From Sepiola atlantica (Eukaryota; Mollusca; Cephalopoda; Sepiida; Sepiolidae), in assembly GCA_963556195.1 (NCBI GenBank), contig OY744517.1:83310214-83374213 (forward strand): a stretch of 64,000 nucleotides of DNA, read 5' to 3'. Below the pieces are notes generated by a model that was given only the letters and a program-made list of their open reading frames with translations, was not told the DNA's origin and did not search any database. Positions 34,258 to 45,599 of this stretch are shown in pieces (position 1 is the stretch's first letter; each line of letters starts with the position of its first letter). Both the position numbers and the translations under genes were made by a program.

Positions 34258-35358
34258 AGTGGAAGTCTGGGAGCTAGTACATATTTTTGACTGTCCAAAC
34301 CTTGGCCGAGAGACGGCGCCAGCCTGGCGGGAGAGAGCGTGTAGGTTGTCTGTAGCACTTATCCAGATACAATGGATGAGTTTGACCAGCTGAACAATTT
34401 GGTCATGGGTCTTTTAGATACGATGGATGTCAACTCGATGGGTGGTCCAATAGAGAAAGAGAGGCTAATGGTTTTCTTTAGTGTAGATAAGATCTAAAGA
34501 GAAACTAAAACGACGAATTACAATTGCCCGTACCACCCCACTCCGGGGGAGGAGTGGGGACACAGAAGAAGGGATGGGGGAAAGAAAGAGAGTAAGTCAG
34601 TATCGCGCGTACCACACGAAGAGAGAGAGGGAGAGAGAGAGAGGGAGAGAGAGAGTATGAGTTATACGCTTTTCGTCTTTGTTATTTGACGCGAAAATGC
34701 GATCACAAAAGAGTTAGAACCGAGATCCCGGCCGAGCTGGTCGTGATTCCCTCGGATCCCGAGGGAGCCGCTGCCCCGGGCCCCACCATCGTTTTCCAAC
34801 AGAGATTAATGTCTCAATTAATACCAACAGTCGTAAGAGTCCACACCCACCGTTTTGAGTAGACAAGTTATATCTCGATTAAGGATTTGCAGTCGTAAGG
34901 AGATTCACACACGCACGCAGAGAGATACAATAGTTAGTAAAGAAGCCATTATCGAAGAATAGACCTTGGGTTAAAGTTAAAAACCCACCGTTCATTTTTA
35001 TTAAATAATTATTGTTATGAAAAGACCTAGCCGTTTGTCGAGTTATTTTGTTATCGAATTGTCCTGCTAAGTAATCTTGCCTTCACAGAATCACGAAGTC
35101 GTCATTCATCTGACCCGGAGGAGATTCAACGCCACCACAGACGACATCACGAGCCAAGGAAAAGGTGTTCACAGTCAGGAAGGATTCCTGCACCGGGACG
35201 GTTCTCATTACATTTGATGCCGTCACAAGAAAAAGAGTAAAGAGTGTGGGGTACCTGTTTGTAGGTGGCGCCGCGACCAGGATATCAAACACCTGTGCGC
35301 GAGTGGCCGACTACGATACCCACGGGTAGAAGAGTAAGAGTGTGGGGACCGGGTTATA
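34174..35358 (+). repeat. 3' LTR
   Basis: Same 1185-bp length as the 5' LTR. It is preceded by a purine-rich AAATAAGGATTGGGCGGA that may serve as the polypurine tract, and followed by the TCAT target copy. Confidence 0.85.
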
Positions 35359-35362
35359 TCAT

Positions 35363-36190
35363 GTTCTACTAAGTGTTGGTAAATAGAGCTATGAGAGGTG
35401 ACATGTAAGGCGACGAGAGATACTAGTCCTAGTCATACCAATATATGTGTTGTTTTTGGAGATACATTCTCCCATTGGGCATTTCAAGCTCGATATGAGA
35501 GGAGGGGAGAAAGTATACTATAAATGCCTTTAATATAGTAAAAAAAAGAGTTTTAATCGAGTTTCTCAATAAATTCACCAGTTTTAGTTTGCATAACTCC
35601 TCACGTGCCCGAAGAAGACTCATGGGAGTCGAAAACGTTAGCAGTTTTGGCGAATTCCTGTTCACACTCGAACAGAACATTAGATCATTAGTCGTCAACA
35701 TGAAAAGATGGATCAAAAAAGAAACAAATAGGAATTGTCCCTGTTGTTTAATCAAACATGCATCAATATATATATATATAAGTTTTATTTATACAAACCT
35801 AGGATAGCTACACATGTAGAACATGTTTGAATCGTAGCTTTGATAAGCCCGATTTTCTCAGGCCAAAAAATAAGTGTCCGTTCTGTTTTCATATTGAAGA
35901 ATGATGCAAAATGTCTATCCATAATGGTCACGTAATTAAATGCGAAATATCAACTTACCGTTAAATTTTCCTATATTCAAATTGCAGACGTTGTGCGATC
36001 AAATCAGTTTACATGAGACTTTTGTTTACGAAGCTAGATTTAAGTGGGTTACCTATTAACTAGTTGATATGACGACATATTGCGAGGGGGAACGAATATA
36101 TATCTGTCTAGTAAAATATATCCCAGTCTAATAAAATCGCACATGAAGTATACACATCTTTTGCACATAAAATATGCATATATACATACA
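35363..36190. other. Unassigned stretch
   Basis: GCCCGAAGAAGACTCATGGG and GTCGAAAACGTTAGCAG near 35610-35645 look like a SINE core. No gene was recognised. Confidence 0.4.
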
Positions 36191-36195
36191 CACAC

Positions 36196-36256
<61 letters not shown>

Positions 36257-36264
36257 TGTGTGTA

Positions 36265-36314
<50 letters not shown>
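36196..36314. repeat. Two (TA)n runs with a TG-rich spacer
   Basis: TA runs at about 36196-36253 and 36278-36314 flank GTTTGTGTGTATG. The second run abuts the hairpin element. Confidence 0.95.
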
Positions 36315-36317
<3 letters not shown>

Positions 36318-36628
36318 AGTTATGAAAATATATTTATGGCAATTAAGCTACACGGAGGCTCCCGCGTTTCATCCCCGGGGAGAATCTTCAGGCTAAAATG
36401 CATTGAGTTAGTTTTGCCGGGTGTTTTTATATACTCGACTAGCTAGTTAACCAATCAGATTATTTGTTGTTCTCTCAGCCAATCGTTAGGCTTCTCATGA
36501 ACAAAAGCTCCGGTTAGTTTTACTTCCTATTTCCTGTTCGATTGTTCTGTTTCTTATAAATTCCCCCCGGGGATGAAACGCGGGAGCTTCTGTGTAGCTT
36601 AATTGCCATAAATATATTTTCATAACTT
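36315..36628. mobile_element. Foldback/MITE-like inverted repeat
   Basis: The 70-bp arms at 36315-36384 and 36560-36628 share GTTATGAAAATATATTTATG, GCAATTAAGCTACAC, GCTCCCGCGTTTCATC and CCCCGGGG, with a 175-bp spacer. There is no coding potential. The long arms and short spacer fit a MITE or an inverted SINE pair. Confidence 0.75.
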
Positions 36629-36738
36629 ACTACCTAGCTCTACTTACGTATCGAGCAATGTTGAAGTAAATACTGAAAATTGATACATAAAAAATGATAT
36701 CCCCTTTATAAAATTTTATGTGGATACATGAAATAGTA

Positions 36739-36741
<3 letters not shown>

Positions 36742-36777
<36 letters not shown>
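36742..36777. repeat. (TA)n microsatellite
   Basis: TA run. The following 750 bp (to about 37530) are AT-rich with ATA/AAT runs and no gene. Confidence 0.9.
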
Positions 36778-36778
<1 letters not shown>

Positions 36779-37529
36779 CATTTACCTACAAGGATACGAA
36801 ATTCGTAAATTGGGAAGAGTAAAATTTGTTATTTAAGGTAAAATCAGAATTATGATTTTTGAATAAACTTTTCAGTTGGTTTAAACGATTACATAATAAA
36901 AATTGAATAATAAGAATAATAGTACAACTCATAAAAGACAATAATAATAATAAACCATTATAATAAAATAAGATAAAATATAAAAGATTCCAATAATAAT
37001 AAAACCATAATAATAAAGATAATAAAAGATACAAATAACTGAATACTTCAGTTGATATGTAAATAAACTACTAATCAATCAACACACATATAACTAAACA
37101 TAAAAAAGGTAAGATTATGGTTGTATGCTAACCTGGAATTGGAAGATGGTAAGTCATCCTTATTAACTCATATACATGTGGACAAGTAACCAATACATAC
37201 AGAATGCATAAGTTAATAGACCTAAATCTATCGTATGATGTATGATATACACACATCACTCAATATATTCAAATCCCTTCAAGCAATCCATATAAGTACA
37301 CATGTGTGCGGGCACCTGAACTCTATGCACAGGTTCAAAACGCTATCCCTTCCTATATATTTTTTGTAAATAAACTTTACCATTTTTAATTCGTTAACTT
37401 GTGTTCGCTTCCGTTCTTTCACAAAGTGTTCATTTTCTGTATCTCCTCATTTCACAGGTTTCTTGAGAAAGAGTTCCCATTCTCCTATTGTTCAGTATAT
37501 ATGCATACTTGAACCTGAGGATCTAGATG

Positions 37530-38095
37530 AGGAGTTCTCAACCTTTTTTTACCCATGGACCCCTTTTCCCTTATTTTTCTTTTGGCGGACCCTCTCATAG
37601 CTATTCGACAAAAGAAAAGCTTATTCTATTTTTCACTAATAAAAAGTAAAGGGATTATATCAATAATCAAAGAAATAGTAAATGATTATGCTTTATTTTG
37701 AAAGAAAAACTAATGTAATGTAAATAAATTATTTTACAATTAAATTCTATTGAGTATTTATGCACACTGCTAAACAATTCATAATAAACTATTTTAAAAT
37801 AAGTGTGTGATTATAAAAAAAATGCAGATTTATTCAATGAGATCCCTGTGGTTGATGCTGCTCAGCAAGTTTCTTTATATCTGGTTCCATCGATGTTAAT
37901 GATAGTCGAAGATCTCCTGGGTGAGTAGATAGGTCAAAAGGAAATATTAAAGAAAGAATCATTCATATATATTCTCTACTTATTTCAATATGGTGTAAAT
38001 TACAGTAGAAATTTTATTTTTAGTAATAACCGTTCTGAAGAGGAATTGCTCCATGGACCACCAAAATATCACTGTGGACTCAGAAAAGGGTAAAA
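37530..38095 (+). mobile_element. Possible hAT-type MITE remnant
   Basis: The left edge GAGTTCTCAACCTTTTTTT plus CCATGGACCCC resembles the termini of hAT-type MITEs. The right side has GCTCCATGGACCACC, but the matching end is not visible. No transposase and no target duplication were found. Confidence 0.3.
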
Positions 38096-38289
38096 TTCAA
38101 CACAGGCGATTCCATGTAAACAGCATGAATAAATTGGTGCAAAAAAAAAAAAAATAAAACAATTACTTTATAGAATGGGAGATGAGTTTCACGTATAAAT
38201 TTAACGTAAAATGATCATCCATTACCGGACCAGATAGCGTTTTTAAGGACATGGTATTCCTTCAATGTTCATATGTACTAATTTGGAAA

Positions 38290-38417
38290 TAAAATGCCGA
38301 CTTATTCCTCAAGGAGAGTTGTCTGTGTGTATGTCCAAAGAGATGAAATGGGCTAGGCTGCAGAGAGGGAGAGGGAAAACCGGGGTGGGGAGTGGAGAGT
38401 TCCGGGTAACCATGCTA
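38290..38417 (+). mobile_element. Possible Helitron fragment
   Basis: GTTGTCTGTGTGTATGTCC near the left and CCGGGTAACCATGCTAG|T at the right resemble the ends of non-autonomous Helitrons in animals. The 5' TC end is not clear. The region from 38418 to 39310 has no recognised feature. Confidence 0.4.
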
Positions 38418-39314
38418 GTTATTCATAATGCTTAAATTAAAAGATATACTATTTTAATTATTATAATTATTACTAATACTTTTTTCCTTTTTGCTTGTAT
38501 AATTGTATTGTACTATTATATTGATTGTAACCATGTATGCTCCTTTAATATGTCAGCTTGAAATATTTGCTTAAAACAGATATGTTGTTTTTAATACTAC
38601 ACGTTTTAAATAAACAATTTCTGCACAAAACCACATCAGATAAGCTTTTACAAATATTTTTTATTTCCAAATAAATGTTACGTCAGCTCAAAGCAGATTT
38701 GATATTCCTGTGTTCTGTTTAGTACATGATACACTGAATAACACAGTTTTAACAATTGATTTTAAAATAAAAAATGTAAATCAAGATAGGGTTATATAAA
38801 GACGATTTAATTAATTGATTGATCTTGTTGAAACAATTTGAAGTCATCTTGGATTGGTCAGATTGGGATAAATGTCTGGTGTGCAATGTCCAACCTCAGA
38901 TCCGAATCTGGTTTACATCTGAAAATAGATTAAAAACAGTGTAAAGTATATTATGTCTGATCACATAAAGGTTAGGTACCAAAACTACTGGACATAATTG
39001 CACTAAATGTGGCATGAAGAATGCGTCCAATAATTACTAGGTGGTTTTGATATTCCGGGTTATCTAGAAGAAGGCCAGAAAGTGATGCTGGGAACATCAC
39101 AGCAAAAATGAAGATAAGTCTGAAACATGTAATAAAAAAACACGGTAGGATACTGTCTCTCTCCAGAGAGCTTCGCCATATGATCAAGAACAGAATTTCC
39201 ACCCAGAGGGCGGTTGTTTCGTTGTATCAACAGACGTGGATTAGCAGGTTATACTGAATTACTTGGTAAAGGCATCTTCAGAGCTGTATTTCTTTAGCAT
39301 GGAGTTTTGTTGTT

Positions 39315-40078
39315 CTCCCACACATACAGTTCCTGGTATTCTCGAATGGTCACCTATCTTCGGTGCTCTTATCGATCCTGAACCAGTTTTCGTGACGTTC
39401 GACTCGGAAGCGTTCGGCTGTCCTATGCAAACGCTCGAGAGTTGACAAGCCGATTTGTACCAGACGACATTTTTGATACGGTGCTGCGTCCTATGATAAT
39501 AATGTTTTGCTTGTTTTTTTTTTTTTTTGTTAGGGTTAGGGTTAGGGTAAGGAATTTTTTAAAGAAACAACAAAGAAAATTAAACATATTTACATGAATT
39601 TTTTTGAAAGAAACAACAGGAAAAAAAACATAGCGAGGTTACTGTTATAAAATGAATACTGTATTTTTATTTACAAGGAATTTTTTTGAAGAAACAAAAA
39701 AAAAAACGTACCAAAATTACTTTTATCACGACATATTTTTTAAATTTTATTATTTATTTTTACTTGCTTGCGATGATACTGCAGTACAAAGCTGTTCGTA
39801 ATTCATTTTGGGTTTATTTTCTTCAAAAACCTTCCTGACAAAAAATCAGTCTTCGAAAGCACTTACTTTCACTTTGTAACAAAGTTATCGGCTGCTCGCT
39901 GCTTCGGCTCGTCAACACTCGGGCGTTTGCATAGGGCAGCCGAACGATTCCGAGTCAAACGTCACGAAAGCTGGTTCAGGATCGATATCAGTACCCTATC
40001 TTCTACTGGTCAAGCTCAACCTCACCTAACTTCAGTGATCTAACGAGAAGTCATGTGTCAACGTTGTTATGCCGTGTA
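39315..40078 (-). pseudogene. 5S rRNA-derived pseudogene interrupted by a MITE
   Basis: On the minus strand the two flanks join into a 5S-like sequence. The part right of the insertion (about 40004-40075) reads CGTTAGATCACTGAAGTTAG, similar to the CCGATCTCGGAAGCTAAG internal promoter region. The part left of it (about 39320-39361) reads GGTGACCATTCGAGAATACC and AGGAACTGTA, similar to GGGTGACCGCCTGGGAATACC and GGTGCTGTA at the 5S 3' end. It is closely related to the element at 57637. It is diverged and interrupted, so not a functional gene. Confidence 0.65.
39362..39995. mobile_element. MITE with 8-bp target duplication
   Basis: The 634-bp insertion is flanked by CTATCTTC at 39354-39361 and 39996-40003. 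Terminal inverted repeats of about 95 bp start GGTGCTCTTATCGATCCTGA (left) and GGTACTGATATCGATCCTGA (right complement) and share CGTGACGTT, GACTCGGAA and CCTATGCAAACGC. The interior is AT-rich with repeated GAATTTTTTTGAA-like blocks and three telomere-type units (TTAGGG) at about 39530. An 8-bp target suggests a hAT- or P-like transposase supplied elsewhere. The short frame at 39263-39445 crosses the left terminus and is not a gene. Confidence 0.75.
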
Positions 40079-40765
40079 TATATAAACATGTAAACAATAT
40101 TAACTGCAATGTCACATCTAACTCACCAAGTTGCCATTATAAGAGAACATTTAATATTAATGAAGCAAATTCATTTTTCTCATATTTTAGAGTTGTTCAA
40201 ATATAAATTATATTTTTTTATTTTTTTAAGGTATTTTTGTTTTCTTTATTTCATGTGTCTTCATGTTGACATCTTTTTTTTTAGCTGACTTTTTAACAAT
40301 TTTTTTTTCCCTCTTCAAAAGTTAGTTGTTGCCCCTCATTTGATTAGAATTAGCATGGCACTCGACTGAAGTGAGTTGCAAAATCGACCAGCTTATAAAG
40401 ACAGGCCAAATTAGTTTTACATAATCGCATTGGTAAACAAAGTCGCTTCCAACAGGTAATGATTCAAAAGTGCTCAACCGGCATAATTATATAGTAGGAA
40501 CCTTATTTAAAGAACATTTCAATAAATTAATGAACTGATTCAAACAAATCAGCCTGACTAATCGTAGCAGATATACACATATATTATATATTTTTCTACT
40601 CGGCGTTGTCCGGGATCAATAATCATTATCAACATTATTTCTCTTCATTCTTTGATTTTAACATCACTTTAATATATTCCAGTGTAAACAACGGAATCGC
40701 TTGTGACAAATTCAAAAATAATTTTATTTAGAAGCGTTAGCACACCTTAGAAAACATTCGTAAGA
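40079..40765. other. Unassigned AT-rich stretch
   Basis: CTCGGCGTTGTCCGGG at about 40601 may be a decayed Helitron 3' end on the minus strand. Nothing else was recognised. Confidence 0.35.
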
Positions 40766-41264
40766 TTATTTGAAGAGTTTAGAATACCAAGTTAATGTTA
40801 TAAACACTTTTTTTTATATATTCATTAAATGAATAAAATCATTTATTTAAATACTTATCTGAGACTTTCATCGTCATACACCTTTTTCAAAGAGTACTTT
40901 ATTTTATTTTTATTTTGCTGGTATTAAAATGCTAAGGTTAATACCATCAAAATGAAAAAAAAAGTACTCTTTGAAAAAGGTGTATGACACCGAAGGTCTC
41001 AGATATGTATTTAAATAAATGATTTTATTCATTTAACAAATATATATATATATATTAAATTTATAAATACATAAATAAATATATATTAAATTCCCGAAAC
41101 AGTTTTTCATGGTAAACAACTGATGATCCCTTAAATAATGTTAGAAGCAAACTAATATAATAACTGTAAAAACTAAATTGACTTACATGAGTGATGTTCC
41201 ACTGAACGACTTGGGACGTAAAGTTTTTGTTTTTTTTAGTTTTAATGATTGAGAAACTTCCGAG

Positions 41265-41327
<63 letters not shown>

Positions 41328-41363
41328 TATATCATTACTTGGTATTCTAAACTCTTCAAATAA
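40766..41363. mobile_element. Nested inverted-repeat element
   Basis: Outer arms of about 31 bp (40766-40797 and 41333-41363) share TTATTTGAAGAGTTTAGAAT and ACCAAGT. Inside, a second hairpin (40825-40926 with 40939-41036) has arms of about 100 bp around a 12-bp loop. A TA run at 41270-41321 precedes the right outer arm. The outer pair looks like the termini of a MITE that received a second foldback insertion. Confidence 0.65.
41270..41321. repeat. (TA)n microsatellite
   Basis: TA run of about 50 bp inside the nested element. Confidence 0.95.
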
Positions 41364-42200
41364 CAATTTTATTTGATGCGTTCAGTCACACATTAATATT
41401 GTTAGGAGGAATGACCGCCAGCTCCAACAACTCTGGGTAAAATAGTAGATTGTGTTCAATGACTCATACACAAGGAATTGTTTATAATAACTATTATTAT
41501 AAAATTAAATAACCCCAGAAAAGGTTGATATGTAATAAAAAAAATTCAAATCAATATGTGTAATCCAGTGTTGTTATTAAAAGAAGAAAAATAACATAGA
41601 GAATATTTTCGGTCTTTTTCTAAAGATAGTCTGTGCTATATAAAAAATAGTAACATTATATACGAATTCAATTGCCAGTGGTTATATTGGGCGGACAAAA
41701 TTACATTTGGAAACACAAATAAACCAGCATATCCCATCTAAAATTAGCCAGGGTTGACCTGGTTCCTTGTGCCACACCTCTTTTTCGTCTTTGGAATCTT
41801 CTATTGGCCAGCATTTAGCTGAGAATTCTTGTTGTACCAATAAGTATAAAATAAAGGTGTTCAAGGTCATGCATAGGGCATATTCTGTCTCATTTGAAAA
41901 TCTTGAAATCCGTCACTATCGTCTTGTGTAAGTCTTCTCTTTGTAAGCAGAAGAACTTCATATGATCTCTGGTTCATTTTTGGGGAAAGTTAGTTAGCCA
42001 TTATGTTTTGCCCTTAAAACGTTTTTAATCGATTTATTACATTATTTATTTTAAAACGTTCCACCCCTCTCTCATTCTGTCTCTTTCTCGTTAATTATAT
42101 ATTTTGTTTAGCAACAATTATCTCCTGACAAGATGTTGGCCGAAAGAGCTCACGAGAGTAAATTTCCACCTTTTGTACATTTAAAAATATTAACACATTT
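41364..42200. other. Unassigned AT-rich stretch
   Basis: No gene was recognised. The minus-strand frame at 41682-41870 has no known motif. Confidence 0.4.
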
Positions 42201-42217
42201 TGGAGCTCGAAACACAA

Positions 42218-42306
42218 ACACACACGTGTGTGTGTTTGTGTGTGTGTGCGCACGCGCGCGCTCATATACACAAATAACCACGTGTGTGTGCGCGCATGCG
42301 CGCTCA
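42218..42306. repeat. Alternating purine-pyrimidine tract (GT/CG)
   Basis: Two related blocks of CACGTGTGTGTG followed by GCGCACGCGCGCGCTCATA or GCGCGCATGCGCGCTCATA. Such tracts are prone to form Z-DNA. The second block looks like a duplication of the first. Confidence 0.75.
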
Positions 42307-42697
42307 TACACCTGTTCATTCGTTTACATTAATAAATAGCCGGTTTTATCAGAGATATTGATAACAGTTATGACTTTATATCTGACAAATCTAACGACAG
42401 CATACATTTATTGACACGCATTTGAAGAGATGCCTTAATATCGACGAAAATGTAACTTTGTGCAAAGTTTTCAGAAATTGTGTAATGATAATGACATTCT
42501 TGGTGTCAAAGAGAAAAGGCAAACATTTGGAATAAAATTCAAGTAAACTTAAGGATTGATAGAGTTGGAACACCATTTTTCTTTTTCGTTTTTCAAACGG
42601 AATTTAATTAAATACTTGTATAACGTTCATAAAGTTAAATAGTTAAACTATTTTGTCTTCAAATATAGAACATTCTTATATTTATAAGATATATAAA

Positions 42698-42745
42698 CTA
42701 GAAGAATTAATATCCCGAACACTTTTGCACCACTTTTGTGTTCCT
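42698..42745 (-). mobile_element. Helitron-like 3' end
   Basis: On the minus strand GGTGCAAAAGTGTTCGGG leads to TTCTTCTAG|T. This is close to the 3' ends of the elements at 58559-58953 and 61964-62538. The 5' end was not found, so the extent is unknown. Confidence 0.45.
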
Positions 42746-42896
42746 TTATGAGGATTAACATGAGAGGAAGTGGTAGAGATGGATTTGAGAAAAAGGCTAA
42801 ATAAAAACCTGGTCAGAGATAGGTTACTTTGGGTTTCAATTTCTAAAAGCCCTCTAACTCATGCTAGTATGTAAAACCCTTGTTACTATAAATCCA

Positions 42897-43506
42897 TTCT
42901 TATCTGCCTTTTTTCATTATTTATCTGCCTTTTTTTCTTTTCATTATTTATCTGCCTTTTTTCATTATTTATCTGCCTTTCTTTTCATTATTTATCTGCC
43001 TTTCTTTTCATTATTTATCTGCCTTTCTTTTCATTATTTATCTGCCTTTCTTTTCATTATTTATCTGCCTTTCTTTTCATTATTTATCTGCCTTTCTTTT
43101 CATTATTTATCTGCCTTTTTTCATTATTTATCTGCCTTTTTTCATTATTTATCTGCCTTTCTTTTCATTATTTATCTGCCTTTTTTCATTATTTATCTGC
43201 CTTTTTTCATTATTTATCTGCCTTTCTTTTCATTATTTATCTGCCTTTTTTCATTATTTATCTGCCTTTCTTTTCATTATTTATCTGCCTTTTTTCATTA
43301 TTTATCTGCCTTTCTTTTCATTATTTATCTGCCTTTTTTTCATTATTTATCTGCCTTTCTTTTCATTATTTATCTGCCTTTTTTCATTATTTATCTGCTT
43401 TTTTTTTCATTATTTATCTGCCTTTCTTTTCATTATTTATCTGCCTTTTTTCATTATTTATCTGCCTTTTTTCATTATTTATCTGCCTTTTTTCATTATT
43501 TATATT
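42897..43506. repeat. 21/23-bp minisatellite
   Basis: About 27 units of TTCATTATTTATCTGCC followed by TTTT or TTTCTTT. Unit lengths alternate mainly between 21 and 23 bp. The unit has no stop in any forward frame, so a 225-codon frame (42861-43538) stays open even though unit length is not a multiple of three. I therefore do not call it a gene. Confidence 0.9.
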
Positions 43507-43740
43507 TGCCTTCGTTCGTAAAAAAATCACTGGTATAAAGTAATCATGTTGTTTATAAACTTTATTCAACGTAATTTTATTCATTTACAATCATAAGTTC
43601 GTTCTTATCATTGTCAATTAAAAGAAAAAGAACTAGGGACAGATAACTCTGACACTTGTTACTATCAATCCATTTTAGCAGTACTGACTGAAGTGATAAT
43701 TTTAAACAGGTGTTTGATAATATGCAGGGGGTATATATCT

Positions 43741-44880
43741 ATTCCATGAAAAATGCCAGTATACTGAAATCATATGCCCTTAATAGGGTTAAGATGAAAA
43801 TTCATATACACTAAATGTACAAAAGCAAGGAAATTCCCAAATTTTTACACTTTTATTGTCATTAAGGGTATGCGAGAACAACAGGGCTGTGTATTTTACT
43901 GGTAGGAATTTTTCTTCAGCTCACCTCACACACTTCATCCACTCATACATAGAGATTTATACTGTAGTGATGTGATAATTAAATGGTTTGGTTGATGACA
44001 ATAAAAGTGTAAAAATTTGGGAATTTCCTTGCTTTTGTACATTTAGTGTATATGAATTTTCATCTTAACCCTATTAAGGGCATATGATTTCAGTATACTG
44101 GCATTTATCATGGAATGTCACTACTTTTGTAAAGGCTATGCCTCAATACAATGCTCATTTTTAATTTTTTTAAAAAATTCTCTGGAAAACTAAGGTATAT
44201 GGTAAACTGAAATTAAAATGCCATCAACTAGACCCTAGAACCTCTATCTCTGCCAACATTTAGCTGAATCCATCAAATAGTTGATGAGATACAGGGTGGC
44301 TCACACATATGTACACACGGATAACACAAAATCACTCCTGACCTTTCTGGATCTCTGGGTTGCCTTGACTAATGATGCTGAAATTCTACACACTTATAGA
44401 ACCTATCAAATAAAAATTTCATGCAAAGTTTATACTGGCATTTATCATGGAATGTCACTACTTTTGTAAAGGCTATGCCTCAATACAATCCTCATTTTTA
44501 AGTTTTTTTTAAAATTCTCTAGAAAACTAAGGTATATGGTAAACTGAAATTAAAATGCCATCAACTAGACCCTAGAACCTCTATCTCTGCCAACATTCAG
44601 CTGAATCCATCAAATAGTTGATGAGATACAGGGTGGCACACACGTACGTACGTACATACGGATAACACAAAATCACTCCTGACCTTTCTGGATCTCTGGG
44701 TTGCCTTGACTAATGATGCTGAAATTCTACACACTTATAGAACCTATCAAATAAAAATTTTGTGCAAAGTTTTAAATAATTTGGTTTATTGGTTTTTGAG
44801 TTATGACTGATCAAAGAAATGAGATTTCTAGCATAGGTCGTATTTGAAGTCTTTTAAGGGATATGGCGCCTCCCTTGATT
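43741..44880 (+). mobile_element. Foldback repeat element, copy 2, with inverted loop
   Basis: The arms at 43741-43872 and 43997-44115 match those of copy 1 in order and orientation. The loop (43873-43996) is the reverse complement of the copy-1 loop: AACAGGGCTGTGTATTTTAC is next to the left arm here, while its complement is next to the right arm there. One loop/arm junction has lost about 15 bp. The tail (44116-44880) contains an internal tandem duplication with a period of 337 bp, so ATGGAATGTCACTAC and following sequence appear twice. Confidence 0.75.
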
Positions 44881-45599
44881 ATAAATTCCTGAATCCTGGC
44901 AAAATGTTAACTGCAGAGACGTAGTGCCAGCACATTGATGAAAAACATCAGAAACTATTTCTTACAAGGGTCAATCGTGTTGCATAACAACCTTCGACCT
45001 AACATATTGCTTTGTAGAGGGACTATGGAATTCGGTCTCTTGCATTATATTGACTAAACTTCAGAAATGGTGACCATTTCTTGTAAAAGAAAAGCGTCAC
45101 AAACAAACATGCAGTCAAAAATGCCTTTACAGAGTTTCAGTCTCTGTGAGTCAGAATTTGATGCAACTGAAATGCATAAACTTGTTTCTGCATAGAATAA
45201 TCAACATTTTCAGTTTTCAGAGAGAATTGTCATGAGTGGGAAAAGAAAAGCAAGACAAGATGGAGAGAGGAAAAGAGGAAGAAAGATAAAGCGAGAGAAA
45301 CGAAAAAGAGAAAGACAGAAAGAGAAATAAAACCAGTCAAATAGCAACGAAAAAAATAAAGAGGTAAGTAAGTTTCTAGCGATTTGCAGAAATCGGCTTT
45401 TTCTTATTAAAATGGATTTCGACCAAAAAGTGGAAAACTTACATCCAGTGGAAATCTGCTTTTTCTGTATTTAAAAAAAGGTGGGATTTCATTAAAAAGC
45501 AGAGACTCACATCCCTACATATTACATAATTATTAAAGTTGATCCCGCTGTATACATGGCAATGTAGCGTTTCATTCATTACATAAACTCTAAAGCCGA
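44881..45599. other. Unassigned stretch with a purine-rich tract
   Basis: A GA/AAG-rich tract lies at about 45236-45365. No gene was recognised. Confidence 0.4.

Larger units (their letters stand above)
29366..35358 (+). mobile_element. LTR retrotransposon, apparently gag-only (non-autonomous)
   Basis: Two 1185-bp direct repeats (29366-30550 and 34174-35358) differ at only about three positions by eye, so insertion was recent. Both begin TGTGAAAC and end GGGTTATA. TCAT flanks the element at 29362-29365 and 35359-35362, a 4-bp target duplication. The 3.6-kb interior has a primer-binding-site-like sequence, a long leader and a gag-like frame with a zinc knuckle. I find no reverse transcriptase, RNase H or integrase motif. 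The size and content fit a TR-GAG or LARD-type element that would depend on another element's enzymes. Gag and knuckle suggest Ty3/gypsy-like origin, but without pol this is uncertain. Confidence 0.8.

Noticed and set aside
39525..39550. Chromosome end or large interstitial telomere
   Set aside because: There are only three TTAGGG units, and they lie inside a MITE.
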